6,520 nt of DNA from an uncultured Eubacteriales bacterium (GTDB taxonomy: Bacteria; Bacillota; Clostridia; Oscillospirales; CAG-382), in assembly GCA_900550505.1 (NCBI GenBank), contig URSI01000066.1:1-6520 (forward strand). The letters are read 5' to 3'. The notes under the pieces were generated by a model that saw nothing but the letters and a program-made list of their open reading frames with translations, searched no databases and was not told where the DNA came from. A program made the translations under genes and the position numbers. Of this stretch, positions 5,814 to 6,520 are shown one piece after another; within the stretch, counting starts at the first letter, position 1, and each line of letters begins with the position of its first letter.

Positions 5814-6520
5814 ATACCGTTCTGATCGATATGAAAAAATGCACCGGCTGCCGCGCCTGCGAGCATATCTGCACGTCCGGTGCCATAACGATGAGCCGTG
5901 ACGAGGAAGGCTTTTTGTTTCCACAAATCGACCCTTCAAAATGCACCGATTGCGGTCTGTGCGCGCTTACCTGCCCCACGGAAAACAAAGTACAGGTCCG
6001 AAGACCGCTTGAAACATACGCCGCGGTTCATAAGGACAAAAAAATCCTTTCCGACAGCTCCAGCGGCGGCGTCTTTACCGCTCTTGCCGATATCGTGCTG
6101 GAAAATCACGGAACCGTCGTGGGATGCATGCTGAACGGCGCCTTCCGTGCCGTGCAGACAGCGGTGTCGGATCCGAAGCTGATACCCGGCTTCCGCGGTT
6201 CCAAATATGTACAAAGCGATACGGGCACGACATACCGTGATGTCGAGAAGCTGCTGAAAAACGGCACATGCGTCCTCTACACGGGAACGCCGTGTCAGAT
6301 AGCCGGCCTGAAAAAATATCTCGGCAAGGAATATGACACCCTGCTGACCGCAGACCTTGTGTGTCACGGTGTTCCGAGCCCCGAGCTTTTTATCGCCCAT
6401 ATCCGCTGGCTGGAAGAAAAGTCAGGACAAAAAATATCCGAATACCGTTTCCGCTGCAAAACCGCCGACGCCTCCAGCGTATATTGCTATAAATACAAGT
6501 TTGACCCAACGCAGAAAAAC
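5810..6520 (+). CDS. FrhB/FdhB-like (coenzyme F420 hydrogenase/dehydrogenase beta subunit family) iron-sulfur flavoprotein, 3'-truncated by the window edge
   Basis: Redox protein of unknown substrate, predicted cytoplasmic. The reading frame is open from ATG 5810 to the window end (237 codons, no stop). Two 4Fe-4S ferredoxin motifs open the protein: CTGCRACEHIC (Cys 11, 14, 17, 21) and CTDCGLCALTCP (Cys 45, 48, 51, 55). FrhB/FdhB-type domains follow, with SSSGGVFTALAD (83-94), FRGSKYVQSD (128-137), LYTGTPCQIAGLKKYL (156-171) and ADLVCHGVPSPELF (181-194), all hallmarks of this family. The C-terminal part is missing. The name does not imply F420 use, since bacterial homologues without F420 are common. 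ATG overlaps the pyruvyl transferase TGA as ATGA. A modest Shine-Dalgarno sequence, GAAGGA (5793-5798), lies 11 bases upstream, so translational coupling is likely. The fourth Cys of the first motif is followed by Thr instead of the usual Pro. Such genes recur beside pyruvyl transferase genes in polysaccharide loci, but their reaction is not established. Confidence 0.93.
   Translation, partial: MNTVLIDMKKCTGCRACEHICTSGAITMSRDEEGFLFPQIDPSKCTDCGLCALTCPTENKVQVRRPLETYAAVHKDKKILSDSSSGGVFTALADIVLENHGTVVGCMLNGAFRAVQTAVSDPKLIPGFRGSKYVQSDTGTTYRDVEKLLKNGTCVLYTGTPCQIAGLKKYLGKEYDTLLTADLVCHGVPSPELFIAHIRWLEEKSGQKISEYRFRCKTADASSVYCYKYKFDPTQKN

Noticed and set aside
5936..6400. 154-codon open frame on the minus strand
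   Set aside because: Antisense to the iron-sulfur protein, whose + strand frame has eight ordered cysteines and family motifs.

Overview
The window is a piece of a surface-polysaccharide (exopolysaccharide, capsule or wall-glycan) biosynthesis locus. All genes are on the + strand, packed almost without gaps, and both ends are cut by the window. Moderate G+C (not computed), purine-rich Shine-Dalgarno sites (AGGAAGGA, AAAGGAAG, GGAGG), a TTG start, frequent ATA isoleucine codons, and a 4Fe-4S/FrhB-type protein beside a pyruvyl transferase together suggest an anaerobic Bacillota, probably a gut-type Clostridia. This is inference; there is no rRNA or other phylogenetic marker here.

Layout: (1) 1-925, the C-terminal three quarters of a Gfo/Idh/MocA NAD(P)-dependent oxidoreductase. 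(2) 927-2033, a GT-B family 4 glycosyltransferase. (3) A 55-bp gap with a stable hairpin directly before a Shine-Dalgarno site. (4) 2089-3360, a multi-membrane-span Wzy-type polymerase/ligase with a TTG start. (5) 3374-4678, a Wzx-type flippase. (6) 4644-5813, a polysaccharide pyruvyl transferase. (7) 5810 to the end of the window, an FrhB/FdhB-like flavin/iron-sulfur protein whose ATG overlaps the previous stop (ATGA); its 3' end lies outside.

Inferred joint role: the glycosyltransferase adds a sugar to a lipid-linked repeat unit. The Gfo/Idh enzyme probably makes or modifies a sugar precursor. The pyruvyl transferase adds a pyruvate ketal, or a related modification, to the repeat unit. Wzx flips the lipid-linked unit across the membrane and Wzy polymerises it outside. 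The role of the FrhB-like protein in such loci is not established, and it is the most intriguing part of the window. Spacings of 1 bp, 55 bp, 13 bp, -35 bp and -4 bp indicate one transcript starting upstream of the window, possibly helped by an internal promoter-like sequence at 1408-1436. No RNA genes, mobile elements, CRISPR arrays or rho-independent terminators were seen.
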